The translations under genes and the position numbers were made by a program. A DNA stretch of 64,000 bases from Ulota crispa (Eukaryota; Streptophyta; Bryopsida; Orthotrichales; Orthotrichaceae). The stretch is from the NCBI GenBank assembly GCA_963920765.1, contig OY987244.1, positions 24,036,358-24,100,357 of the forward strand, read 5' to 3'. Positions 24,672-35,933 of this stretch are shown here, piece by piece (the stretch's first letter is position 1; each line of letters starts with the position of its first letter). The notes under the pieces were generated by a model that made no database searches, was not told the DNA's origin, and saw nothing but the letters and a program-made list of their open reading frames with translations.

Positions 24672-27568
24672 CGTGCAAATTCATCGCAATGTTCATAAAG
24701 CAGCTTGGCTTGTTTTTTAGAAAGTAACACAAATTTTGAAAACAAAGACGAAAACGAGTGCATGTTGTCGTATACTTTGCTGTATGTCAACATTCTCAAA
24801 TGCTATCTCCTAGTGTATGTTATTGGGTAGAGCGCGCCTTGAAAAGACATATGGTATCTAGCTACAATTGTGCGTCGGTAACAAAGAATTGTTGTCAGTC
24901 TTCAATCTTCACTCTTGAATCTTTAATTTTCTGTCTTTTGTTGGCCTATCATGTAATTGGTTTTAGGGGTATAATGGTCAATGTAGGGATAAGAGTCCAT
25001 AAGATACGGGACGGGTATAATGGGATAGCAGACACGAGCTGCCGTTCAAATGATGAGACCTTAAAATCAAACTTATGATCTGTTGGCTAAAACTTCAGAT
25101 CATGAGAATATAGCAAGTCTTGATCATATGGGTAATAAATTACACTTTGTCATCACAATAATAAATGGAGTTAAGTTTGGTTTAATCCAAACTACTTGCA
25201 ACAAAGTTTATAAAATAGAATGAAAATTAAATGACAAACAAGCCTCCAAAACCGGTTAGGAATAACAAAATTACATCTTACATATACATAAAAAACAAAC
25301 TTAAAATATTTCTTTTGAAATCTTCGTATCTTCATATCTTCAAATCTTCAAGTCTTAAGGTCTTCAAGTTTTCATAATTTAAAAAATACAATGGGAAAAA
25401 TCACAATCAATAATTCCTAGAAAGGTTGCGACCTTCTATTTAGTATCACAGATGGCTCAAAAATCCAAATGTGAAATATAATAGCATTTTGGAAAACCCT
25501 TCTAATAAACTAACATCCATCTAAATTTCAGCTCATTCTAAACTATCATCTAAAGGTTATGCGGGTTCAAAGTACAGGCTCTTCTTCATCCTTGCAAATC
25601 AAACACTGCCTTTTTAAAACTCTATAACTTTTGTTCTACACATCATCTATACAAATGTGATATCAATTTAGAAAAATGACACCATTTGTTACAATTCATA
25701 AAAATTTCACTACAAACTAAAATTATATCCAAAATTTTTAGTCAATCAAAATTTGAGTCTCAATTTTTTAAAGAGTACCCAACTTCCTAACTTCTATACA
25801 ATATAACTCTTTTAAAAAAATTCCAAATAAAATGTTTGATGATAATTTAGAAAGCTATGACAAGATTTACTACTTTTAAAAGTTTTAGAAAAAAAATTTA
25901 TATTGTCCAAAAGTAGTAGCTCCTCAAAAATTTGGCCTTCTCCCAACAAAAAGGCAATCCACCTCTAATTCTTCACATCTCCATAACTTTCTCTTTTAAG
26001 CTTCAAATTACAAAATTAGAATTTTTTTAGAAAGATAAAACTAAAACAAATATTCCCTCCAAATCTTGTTAAAAAATGAAATACAGATTGTAAATTATAG
26101 CTTGTCAAACTTTCAGCTTTTCTTCATAGTTTGGTTTTTTAACACCAAAATTCAAACACTCATAACTTTTGCATCTCAATTCCAAATCAAACTTGCAAAT
26201 TCATTTTGGAAAGGTAATCACACAAGGAAAAATTGCTCTAAATTTCACTTTAAAATATTATATACTTAAACAAATTTCTCACATCAAAGTTTCAAATTTT
26301 TCCTCCACTTCCAACCAGTACTCATACACTAAATTCCAACATATTAAAAAATCTTCCCTCTTACATTTTGACCCTATCTAAGATAAAATAGTGGAGTACA
26401 TCAGCCCATACACCTCTCCATTATAACTCATCATAGATGCCAAACTCATTCTTCTTTTATACTTTTCTAACCTACTTTTAAATCCTTAGTACTTTTATTT
26501 AAATAAAAGCAAAATATATGAGCTTCCAAAATACTTAGATAAACATATAAAAAAGAATAAATACAAAATAAACACCACAGTAAAGTGGCCACGTGCCCTA
26601 ATCAGCATATAATAGTGTCAAACGTTTATTTTTAGTCGCCAAGTCGTAAACTTGGTTGGCTAAAGAAGCAGTCGTTTTTTGCCGTCTGCCAATCCAAATT
26701 CAAACCTAATTGAACTCGTCGAGCGGTGATGGCGGCCCACGGCTTGACAATTAGTGAGGCAAGAAATTGGACATGTCAACTCGCTACCTACCCTCTGAGT
26801 TGTACATAGAAAAGACAGCGCAACGCTCTAAAATTTATGGCCGCTGCACTGTCACCAAATTGTGGTTCATACCACTACCACATTTTTTTTCTCAATTGTT
26901 GATTTATTGAAATCAACACCAATATAGATAAATAACGTGTATTTATATGATAAAGACATCTCCATCAAGACAAAGTCGGCCGCAAGCGGAGACGCTTTGT
27001 GATTTTGACGGCGTATTTAAGTAACAGCATCTTTTGTGCGCTCTTAAAGAAATCTAAAGAAGAGTACGGTTTGAGCGGCAAAAGAGAATTGCAAATTGCG
27101 TGTGGCTCTGATGTTTTCGAGCATTTCTTGTAGTAGTTGCAAGTCAAGAGTACACAATATTGTTAAGAAAAAGTTTATATGTGCACAATCTTTAAAGTTT
27201 ATTCATGGAAACAACTTTGTAGGCTGCTGTGAAGTCTTGCTCTTATTTTTTATTTTTTCAACAGACCTCAAACGGCACTGACTAAGAAACAATCATAAAT
27301 GTTTTATTTACAATAAGAAAATGCACATTGTTAAAGGTTTCTCATTGACATAAAGATTTCAAAGTATACTATTTCTATTTTTAATTACCATACCCTCTTG
27401 CACTATCATGGAGAATTATTTTGCACATGAAATGTGCACTAATTATTACTTTAACTTTGAAAATTTAAAAATATGCAAATTTGAAGCTTGAAATTTTTTT
27501 TTGTTTTAAACACTTTATTTTTTAAAGGATTAGTTTTTTTGACAGTCTCCAGTGGTTATATAAGTAAA
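24586..27568. other. AT-rich intergenic desert
   Basis: No gene is recognised. A T31 tract is listed separately. A short run of cttc-rich near-repeats (about 25,318-25,372, units like atcttcaaatcttcaag) and a slightly GC-richer patch (about 26,600-26,860) are the only texture; the patch has no coding signal that I can read. Confidence 0.5.
24641..24671. repeat. T31 homopolymer tract
   Basis: Thirty-one consecutive T residues seen directly, about 60 bp beyond the right end of Tc1 copy 1. Confidence 0.95.
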
Positions 27569-27569
27569 G

Positions 27570-28839
27570 TAGGAATACCCATTCTTGTGAGGGTCCCCAT
27601 AACCATCACCTCTGAAATCTTGAAAAATTTATGGAAGTAATTAGATGTAATGACAAAGATGTATAACTCAAGGACATGAAACCTTGGTGTTGGTTATGGG
27701 TGCGCTTGTAATTTGCTCTTTAAGAATTCATAATTTGTTCTCACAGTATTCAAATAATACATTGGAAAGTGCAAACTCATTATTTTTTTGTTACTAATAG
27801 GATCATATAATTTCCTAGATGTTTATTAACCCCTAAAGGACCAAGTGGTTGTTCAACAGCCACTTGAGAACTTGGGTAGAGTCATATGAAGTCAATTTTT
27901 ATTGAATGGTCTCTAAATTGTTACACAAAGTGTAAATATGTATCCCGTAAGTAGAGATGTAATGTTTTCCCCAATCGAATGCCCGGTTCAAAAGTTATGT
28001 TACCCAAAAGAATTTGTGCAGCTCAAGCAGCTTGGGCATCTTTGGAGAATCTTATGGTAAAACTCTCATCAACTTTTGAAGTTTGGCAAGTATGTAACTA
28101 AAAATACATAATGTACAATTGTCAAAAAATAATAATAATTGAACTCTTACATTACATTTAGAAGGGAGTCAAATTTTGGTAACTATATTCAGGTAGTTTC
28201 AAGAAAAAAAAAAATTCCTCTAACTTCAAAGTCTATTATCTTTCAATTTATAAATTCAAAACTCTTGAATTTTTTTTTCACATATTCCAAATGATTGTCT
28301 CTAACTTTTTGCCATTTAGATTTCAAAGAAAAGACTTCCTCATTGCACAAAAAATCATGAAAGAATGACTAGTGTATTGCCAATTCAATAAACCTCCTTG
28401 CACTGCATGGTGATTTAGAATAAGCTAGATTCTATCTTTGCATCTAAAAATTTTCATGAGTGAACCTAACATCATATACTTGTGAATAGTCAAAAAACTC
28501 AAATTTGTGTAGTGCAAAAATTTTACTTTAGGAAGGCTCAAAGTCTTTTGACCTTGTTTTGCTAGAATGAAAAAAAGCTATTTTTCTCACTTCAAATGTT
28601 ATATTCTTACAATCCGCGCGGTTAAATGGGCTGAATTTTTTTTGCACACAGTAACTTATCTATTTGACACACTTTTATACGATTGGAATTGAGAATACAG
28701 ATATTTATTTTCGATTTTGGGCAATGCACTAAAAGCTAGCAGTTTCTAATATTTTTTCTCAAAAAACACCCTTGATCCTTTAGGGGTTAATAATCATTAT
28801 GTTCAAAACCCTTAAACTCACGCTTATGGGTGTTCCTGC
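27570..28839. mobile_element. Small TIR element (S family, copy 1) split by a TTAA element
   Basis: The outer ends are related inverted repeats (left TAGGAATACCCAT; right, inward, CAGGAACACCCAT). The internal sequence matches the element at 61,029-61,333 almost throughout (for example tccccataaccatcacctttga, ttatgggtgc, aataatacatt, gttcaaaaccctta). It is interrupted at 27,830 by 957 bp of unrelated DNA bordered by TTAA. Without the insertion it would be about 310 bp, like the other copy. Confidence 0.75.
27830..28786. mobile_element. 957-bp TTAA-flanked (piggyBac-like) element nested in the S-family copy
   Basis: TTAA lies at both borders (27,826-27,829 and 28,787-28,790). Terminal repeats are CCCCTAAAGGACCAAG at the left and CCCCTAAAGGATCAAG read inward from the right, one mismatch in 16. 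The uninterrupted copy at 61,029-61,333 reads gtttaTTGAtactcatcatg where this one reads gtttaTTAA[element]TTAAtaatcattatg, showing precise insertion with duplication of four bases. No transposase frame is present, so it is non-autonomous. Confidence 0.85.
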
Positions 28840-30338
28840 CTTACCCAATTTACAAATGAGATGAATTTTTGTTTTTCTAACCATAAATTTACTAATAAAT
28901 AGATTTTACTCTTGAATGTATAAGCAGATTTGTTTATAATTTTACAAAGTTCTTCTGTTGTCAAATTCTACACGTAATGCTTTTCTAACTATGTAAGCTT
29001 ATAAAATAAAATGAAAATTATAGCTTTAACCTTTTGCTTGATGTTTTGAACCCAAAAAATTGAAAAAATAAAAGGCTACTTCAATCAAAGGTACACTTCA
29101 TTGACAATTTTGTTAGGTATTTAGAATTTCTACAAATGTTCTAATGGAGGTCAAGAAATATTGTATTAAAATCTTTTGTACAAAATAGACCCCTGGACAT
29201 AGACACGTTACAAAATGCAAACTAAAGCAAAGCCACGTATAAAAACAAAGCACAAAAAAACCAAAAAATAAAGATTTGAGACTTGTGGTGGTTTAAATTT
29301 TTATTTACAATAAACTTCTTGATATCTAAAATTGGAATAAAATGAAATAAGTTTACCTACGTTTCAATAGTACTAATTTATCAATTGAGTAATTTGCAAT
29401 ATAAAATCCTTGCACTTATATATTTACAAAATTTCATATTCATCACATGATATTCTTATAAACCTCAAATTTTATGCATTCATAATTATATTGTCTAAGA
29501 TTTTAAAGGTTTTCCAATTTAAGTATAAAGACGTTTTCAGATTTCAGGATCTTAATATTTCAAAACTCCCAAATCAAAAAAAAATGTGGCATTGGTGGTA
29601 CAAAAAAAAAAAATTGCTTTATTTTTGTATTCCATTTGTTTTTATGCACATTGTAAAGCTCCCAGTAACCATCTACCTATATAACAGAATTCAATTCACC
29701 TCTTGGCGATATTCATGGGTAAAAATCTCACCTCTTGGTGATCCTTTTAAAGAACGGGTAGAAAACTCATGGGTAAAAACAAAACATGTTTTGTTGCATG
29801 AATAAATTGGAACGTGCGGGTAAAAACAAAATTGCCTTACTACGCATGTAAATTGGATTGCGTTCGTAAAAACAGAAAAAAAAGATCCTTTCATTGCGTG
29901 GGTAAAAAAAATGGATCCTTTTACTGCAAAAATTTAAAATTTAAAATTGTTTTATTATATGGTTAAAGAACAAAAAACATTTTACTATGTGAGAAACATT
30001 TGTGGAATTGGGCTTGAAATTATTTTGCTTCTCGTTGGACCGACAGGTATCTATACTAGTTTCATGATAACAATATTCAAATTTTTATGTCACAATTAAA
30101 ACAAAAATACTACATTTTAAATTTTGCATAACGTATGAAATAAATAATACTTTATTTGTTATCTTTTTTATACTATCAAAAATATTCCCATATTTTGCAC
30201 ATTATGTTGAAATTGGTCACTTGTAGTTCAAGTCCAAAGCATGGATCTGCCACGTCTGTCTTTGAATTTTGTAAGCTATATTTTATTAGAACTTCTGTTT
30301 GTCTTGTAGCCTTGCTTAGCTTAGTGCCACTTCACTAC
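28840..30338. other. AT-rich intergenic stretch with scattered GGGTAAAAA phrases
   Basis: No gene. Between about 29,710 and 29,920 the phrase gggtaaaaa recurs several times at irregular 40-60 bp spacing, often preceded by catg or gcg, like a decayed minisatellite. The open frame at 29,410-29,805 overlaps it and is considered chance. Confidence 0.4.
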
Positions 30339-30340
30339 TA

Positions 30341-30998
30341 CTCCCTCTGTCCCATTATAAAGCTCCAAAAAACTTCTCCATGAGTGATTAACTATATTTT
30401 TAGTCATTATGCTAGTGACTAATGCATTCTAGAATCAATATACCACCTACCAAATATTTGCAAAATTTCAAGTTGTTATGTTGCTGTTTAGACACCCAAA
30501 TTCCATGCAAAAAGTACCATATTTGTGCATAGTTTGTGAAGGCTGCCGGCTCCTCATTATTTTTGTCTTTGTACTAATGATACATACTTTCTAGAGTCAC
30601 TATACCATATACCAAATGTGTGCAAAATCTCCAACTTTGATGTTGTTGTTTGGGCACCCAAATTCCATGCAAAAAATACCATATTTGTACATGTTGCTAG
30701 CTCCTCATTATTGATGATTTAAAAAATTAATAGCAACAATGGTACCTTATATGGGCAAAGCCAAGCTTGTTAGGAGAGGAATGCTCTTAAATTGCTTAAC
30801 CCCTCACCGCCTGCGGTTGTCAAATAAGTTGGGAATCAGGGCCAACAATGTCTGCTTGGGCAATGAGGGGTTAACTTGCCCCCATGAGGTCTTTGGACAT
30901 GACAAATGCTTTCTTAGCAATTGAAATTAGCAAAAGGGAGCTTTTTAGTGGGACAAGAACTATGCCTAATTTGGAGCTTTATATTGGGACAGACGGAG
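30341..30998. mobile_element. Stowaway-like TIR element (658 bp)
   Basis: It is flanked by TA (30,339-30,340 and 30,999-31,000). The termini form a 29-bp inverted repeat with two mismatches, beginning CTCCCTCTGTCCCATTATAA at the left and CTCCGTCTGTCCCAATATAA inward from the right. This matches the classic plant Stowaway/mariner-MITE end (CTCCCTCCGTCCC). The interior holds two diverged tandem units of about 140 bp (about 30,420-30,560 and 30,590-30,715; shared phrase cacccaaattccatgcaaaa). A 71-bp TTAA-bordered insert lies at 30,800-30,870. No transposase is present. Confidence 0.88.
30800..30870. mobile_element. 71-bp TTAA-flanked micro-element inside the Stowaway copy
   Basis: The borders TTAA (30,796-30,799; 30,871-30,874) enclose ends CCCCTCACCGCC and, inward from the right, CCCCTCATTGCC. 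These match the ends of the larger element at 32,040-32,661, so this is probably an internally deleted relative. Length 71 bp, no coding. Confidence 0.65.
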
Positions 30999-31130
30999 TA
31001 CAAGCCTGGGCTTTGTGAAGATTAGGTTGAGTGAAATAAGACTAAATACAACACAATTTAACTTGTGAAGCGAGGGAATGTGGATTGGGCATTCAAGCTT
31101 CAATCTTAAATTGCCAACAACCAAGTTTAA

Positions 31131-31162
31131 TCTATATGTATATATGTATACATATGTATACA

Positions 31163-31199
<37 letters not shown>

Positions 31200-31206
31200 A
31201 TATGTA

Positions 31207-31237
<31 letters not shown>

Positions 31238-31269
31238 ATATGTATATATGTATATATATATATATAAAT
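31131..31269. repeat. (TA)n / (TATG)n microsatellite
   Basis: An extended run of tatata and tatatgta units seen directly, immediately left of dispersed repeat R copy 1. Confidence 0.95.
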
Positions 31270-31289
31270 ATATAAAAGAATATATTGGG

Positions 31290-31717
31290 TTAAGGTTATG
31301 GTAAAGCTGCTAATTTTAAAGAGGGAGTATTGTGGTGTAACTTCAAGTGCCTTGTTAACTATATAAGTCTAGTGATCTAATTGGCTGAGAAAAAGTGTTG
31401 TGGTGGGACTATTAGTCACCCATTATACTTTATTATTAACTACCACAAGAGTCATGACGGCGCTCATTTTTATTGGTTGCGAGAGTGTCATGGTGCAACT
31501 TCTAGTGAGAAGTTTGTCCATTTGGTGAAGGATCAATATGGGAGAGAGGGGTACAACATAAAATGGTTTATAGTGAGGCTATACTTTGAATCAAGTTCCT
31601 TGTGTTTGTGAGTTAGTTGGTCACTCATGGTTTAAATTTTTAAATTGGCCACAATTTGTGATAAGATTGCTTTTGCAAAATTTTCTTATTATAGGGATAT
31701 TTTTGTTCCCTCTGTAG
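31290..31717. repeat. Dispersed repeat R, copy 1
   Basis: About 430 bp that is clearly similar to 40,420-40,810 in the same orientation (shared phrases such as attttattattaa, gagtgtcatggtgcaactt, aaattggccaca, tgataagattgct). Both copies follow a (TA)n tract. Copy 1 is cut on the right by the fold-back element at 31,718. Coding capacity is not evident; the 76-codon frame at 31,381-31,611 is not recognised. Confidence 0.75.
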
Positions 31718-33230
31718 GTACAATCGGATACAACAATCTTACCAACCGTCTTTTTCAGGCTTTTAGCCATTGAGTTTTTTGGTAAAACATGGTGTACATT
31801 TGGTAAATTTTTGTCAATTTTTTTTTATCATTGTATCCTTATACAATTCCAAACAAGCATATCAAAGTCAATTCCCAAAACTATAAAATTTCAATTTTTG
31901 GTGAATAAGTTTAAGAAATTCATGGTTTTATATGATAATTGATTGAAAAACATTGGTGATGAATTTTTGAGATTTAATTCCATGGACATGTAGGAAACAT
32001 CCACGTGCACATCATCTATGCTAAAAATAAAATCCTTAACCCCTCACCGCCCAAGGGGCCCAAATCAGGCTTTTTGAATTTTATTCAGGGATGCTCAACC
32101 TTTCTACAAGATTTTTTTAGTGATTATTATTATTTTGAAACTCTTATTGAAATCTGATTTAGCATCAAGAGTCTAATTTTGAAAATGAATTAAAGTGATT
32201 TGTCTATTTAAGATTTTGTGCAAGGGTGTCCATTGTTGAAGGCTCTTGGGATGAGCTTCAAGTACACTAGAACTTGGAGAAAAAATTACATTAAAAGTTC
32301 AATTTAAAAAATTGTAGAATAGATTTTGAGAAGCCGTAAATTGATTGGGGTTAAGCATGTTATACTTTACAGACTCATATTTTTTTGATACCCTCAATTT
32401 TAGATTTGAGATGCAAAGAGAGGATTGAAAGGTTTCAAATCACTTTCACAATTTTAACACCCTCATGATCAAACATTATAATCTTTCAATCCATAAATGA
32501 TATTGTTGTGATTTCTTTTCCTATGTAATCTATAATATGTCTACTTTGAATTTGTACGGTTGAGCTTTAGAGAAATTTGATGAGATTGATCAAAATGCCG
32601 GCATTTTGTTCACTTTCAAGCAAATTTTGAGATACTCCAAACCACCATGGGCAGTGAGGGGTTAAGTACCAAAAATTTGATCTACAAAAGATTTAGTAAA
32701 ACTAAGATAGGCCCAAAATTTTGTATAACATATATTTTTATTTTTTCACTAACTTTCATCAAGTAAAGAAAATGTCAAGTTTGGAGAAACAAACCAAGCT
32801 ACAATATTTGAGTCAAACAACAAAATTTGGTTTTCATAAAAAATTATATATTTTACAAAATTTGAGCCTATCATAAGTTTCACTGAATCTTTTGTAGATC
32901 AAATTTTGTAATACTTGAGGGGTTTATTTTTAGCATAGATGATGTGCACATGGATGTTCCCTACATGTGCATGGAATCAAATCTCAAAAATTTGACACTA
33001 ATGTTTTTCAATCAATTATCATATAAAACCATGAATTTCTCACAAAATAATTGATCACCAAAATGAAAATTTTGATTTTTAGGATCTGAAATTTGGTATG
33101 CTTATTTGGGATTGCACAAGGATGCATTGATTATCTTTTTGACAAAAAATCACCAAATATACACCACATTTCACCAAAAAACTCAATGGCTGAAAAAGAC
33201 GGTTGGTCAGATTGTTGTACCTGACTGTAC
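31718..33230. mobile_element. Long-arm fold-back element, interrupted by a TTAA element
   Basis: The outer 31,718-32,036 plus 32,666 to about 32,760 reappears inverted at about 32,860-33,230 (ends GTACAATCGGATACAACAAT and, inward from right, GTACAGTCAGGTACAACAAT). The arms are about 400 bp around a loop of about 100 bp. The left arm is split by 622 bp bordered by TTAA, which the right arm lacks. No coding frame and no unambiguous target duplication were seen. Such long inverted arms could template double-stranded RNA. Confidence 0.8.
32040..32661. mobile_element. 622-bp TTAA-flanked (piggyBac-like) element nested in the fold-back arm
   Basis: TTAA lies at 32,036-32,039 and 32,662-32,665. Ends are CCCCTCACCGCCCAAGG and, inward from the right, CCCCTCACTGCCCATGG (two mismatches in 17). 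The opposite arm of the host fold-back preserves the unoccupied site as TCAA between the same flanking phrases (ctaaaaataa on one side, aaatttgatctacaaaagat on the other). This supports exact four-base duplication. No transposase. Confidence 0.85.
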
Positions 33231-33324
33231 AATGGTTACACTTGTGCTACACATAATACGTGAATTAGTATTTCCAAAAAAATAGGAGGGTAATTGCAAT
33301 TTTGATAGAATACATGCAAGAAAC

Positions 33325-33545
33325 AATGTCCAAATTGACACGTCCAAATTGACTACAAATTTGACTAAACAGTGTCTAAATTGACACATCTGAATTGACT
33401 ACCAAATTGACTAAACATGTCCAAATTGACAAAAAATGTCCGAATTGATAAAGAAAACGTTTGAATTGACAAGTCCAAATTGATAAAAAAAACATTTGAA
33501 TTGACACATCCAAATCTACAAAAAAAGGACCAAATTGACAATAGT
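33325..33545. repeat. Degenerate minisatellite of (gtccaaattgacaaa)-like units
   Basis: The phrase aaattgac / gaattgac recurs more than ten times at 12-30 bp spacing. The opposite strand therefore reads as repeated QFGHFLSIWTCQF-like peptides, which explains the short minus-strand open frames here without requiring a gene. Confidence 0.8.
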
Positions 33546-33577
33546 TTCTTGTAGGTAGGGACAAGAATGTGCTTTTA

Positions 33578-34544
33578 TCCCTAAAGGACCAAACCCTTTT
33601 TTTAACAACATAGCGATTTTGGGCAGGTACCTGTGATTAGAGCTTTTCATCATATTTTAGGCTGAAATTTTGATAGAATATGGGAACATGGTTTATCTTT
33701 CATATGCACTAAATTTCATGACATTTGGAATTAAGAGTAAAAAGTTGTGGCCTAATATGTTGTTTTTTTCACTTGGCACGCAACTTGGGCAGATTTTTAA
33801 AAAACACTTTTTTCAAAAACAAATTTTTTAAATTAGTTTAGGAGATTTATGTGAATGTAGGAAGCTTTTAATCATCCCGTTTTGATCAACAAGATGAAAG
33901 CTATGAGGATTTTTTTTTTTTTTGCAAGCAATTATGGATTCTCTACTCTAAAATAAACTTTGAAGTCTTTTCTTTTTCTCAATTTTCATTAATTTGGAAA
34001 AGAACAAAACCAAAGGATTTAGATGGTTTATTACAACATTATGACCATTGGGATTGGCATTTTTCATTTCCATATTTAAATTCTTAACAATTTAGTGTTT
34101 TGAATCATTCTCTACTTTTTTTTACTTCAACTTTTTTCCATATGTTATACAATTCCTAATGATTTGAAACTTTTTTGACCTGTACTTTACTTAGGAGGAA
34201 TAAGGAATTTAGAGAAATACCACCCACATGACCTTTTTCCTTAGGAATTTCACTTTTTGAAGGGTAGCTGCCCAGTTTTTCCTGAGAGTTTTTCACAAAA
34301 TGTTTTTGAATATTCAAACCATTCTATCTTCCAATCCATGCGGTGAAAAACTCTGAGATTTATTCCACATCTTCTAAATATATTCTTCTACAAAATCCTA
34401 CGGTCACATATGCATAAAAATGTTCTTGTTTTCAAATTTGGCTGATGCTTAATAAAATTAAAAAGAAAAAAAAAAAAAAGAAAAAAAAAAGAAAAAGGCA
34501 GTTTTGGAGAGTTTTGGTGAAAAGTTTGCTTGGTCCTTTGGGGG
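33578..34544. mobile_element. About 967-bp TTAA-type (piggyBac-like) element
   Basis: The right border is TTAA (34,545-34,548); the left border has decayed to TTTA (33,574-33,577). Ends are TCCCTAAAGGACCAAAC and, inward from the right, CCCCCAAAGGACCAAGC, the same terminal family as 27,830-28,786 and nearly the same length, but with a diverged interior. Non-autonomous. Confidence 0.65.
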
Positions 34545-34548
34545 TTAA

Positions 34549-35933
34549 CAAGTTTGTTTGAAAAACAAACCCCATAACTTACTTCAAATTCGTGGTTCAA
34601 TCCTTCATCTTCGTCTTCCACAATAGCATTTGTCATCAGAATATTGAACAAAACCATGCATGTAACTATTAGTGTACAATTCTAACTGACATGCAGAGGG
34701 AAGCTCAAAGTCTCAGTAGTATATTGACCATCCAACGACAATATCTAGACGCAAGATTTCCAAGGCGCTTCCTGTTCTCCTCACATCCATCCACATCCAT
34801 CGATATTCATCCATCGCCCACCACATTCATCAACCAATGACCACAATCATCGAGATACAGTACTTTGTAGAAAGCGCCCGTATTCATCTAGAAATGCTCC
34901 CTCAATTATCTCGACGTCAAGAGAACTCATCCACAGAAAAGTCCAGTCTCTTCTCGTTTCAACCAACATTCGTCCAGCATAGCAATCATCGTGTCCGATA
35001 GGATGAATAAATTCATCCCACCGATCTCATTCATCTATTCGTCGTGGGTCCGGCGATGGCTGGCGGAGTGACGCTAGGAGTCCCCAATGGAGAAAGTGGC
35101 ACTTCGTCAAATCACTTTGAAACACAAGCTTCCGCCATAGATCTGCAAACCCTAAGGGGGGCTCCTCTTTTCCGCCATGCCGACTTCCTGACGACATGCC
35201 GCGCGGGCTCCTAATGGTCGCACCTACTTCTCTTTCGTAGTTTGTGCGCGCTTGTTTTTTTGCATTTGAACAATTCTCTGGAACTTTTCCGAAAAAGAAA
35301 TCCGGAAGTTTGCGAGGGTTCAGAGCGTGCATGGAGTCGTGCTAAAAGAATTGGCTGCCATTTCGACGAGGATTCAAATACTGCGAGTGGATTAGAGGTG
35401 CGCTTCCATTTGCTTTTCATTTTTTTCTCCATTTGTGGTGATTTGGAATTTTCGTATAATTTTCGTCGGGGTTTGGAGATTTACGTCGATTTCGAAGCTG
35501 TCGTTTAGAATTTGTCTCCAAATGATCATTGAATCTTTTGTTTTCCTTCTTCACTTTAATTTCCTCCAAAATTATGCCTTGTGCCGCATTGCATGTTTCA
35601 ATGTTCTTGTATCTCATCGACCTTGCTTTCTGAAAATTTGGATATGTCCTTCGCGAGATTGATCTCGGAACATTGAATTATTTCTAAAGATTTGTGCACC
35701 AAGCCGATCGCATAGTGCGGTAGGCTGAGATTGCAATGGCTGAACATCGTTTGAGAAAATATAAATACGTTCCGGATGAAGAAGCTGCCTTCTCACTTTA
35801 TCTCGTTCTTCAGCTTGATAGATGGATGTCTCTAAAATTACTGCATGTGTTTTGTGCACATTGCTTTGGTAGAGTTTGACATTTGGCTCCATGTGAAAGA
35901 TCACAGGTTTAGCGCCATAGACAGAGCAGCGGC
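34549..35933 (+). promoter_or_regulatory. Upstream region and 5' leader of the WOX gene
   Basis: Base composition changes from AT-rich desert to mixed GC at about 34,700. There are many catcc/catcga phrases at 34,780-34,860 and no conserved coding frame. The leader probably starts after about 35,000 and may be spliced; the exact start is not readable. Confidence 0.35.

Noticed and set aside
29410..29805. 131-codon plus-strand frame
   Set aside because: AT-rich composition, no domain, overlaps decayed gggtaaaaa repeats.
31078..31275. Tyr/Ile-rich plus-strand frames
   Set aside because: Translation of a TA/TATG microsatellite.
33207..33564. Minus-strand peptides with repeated QFGHFLSIWTC
   Set aside because: Produced by translating the gtccaaattgac minisatellite; no gene-like start, splice sites or domain.
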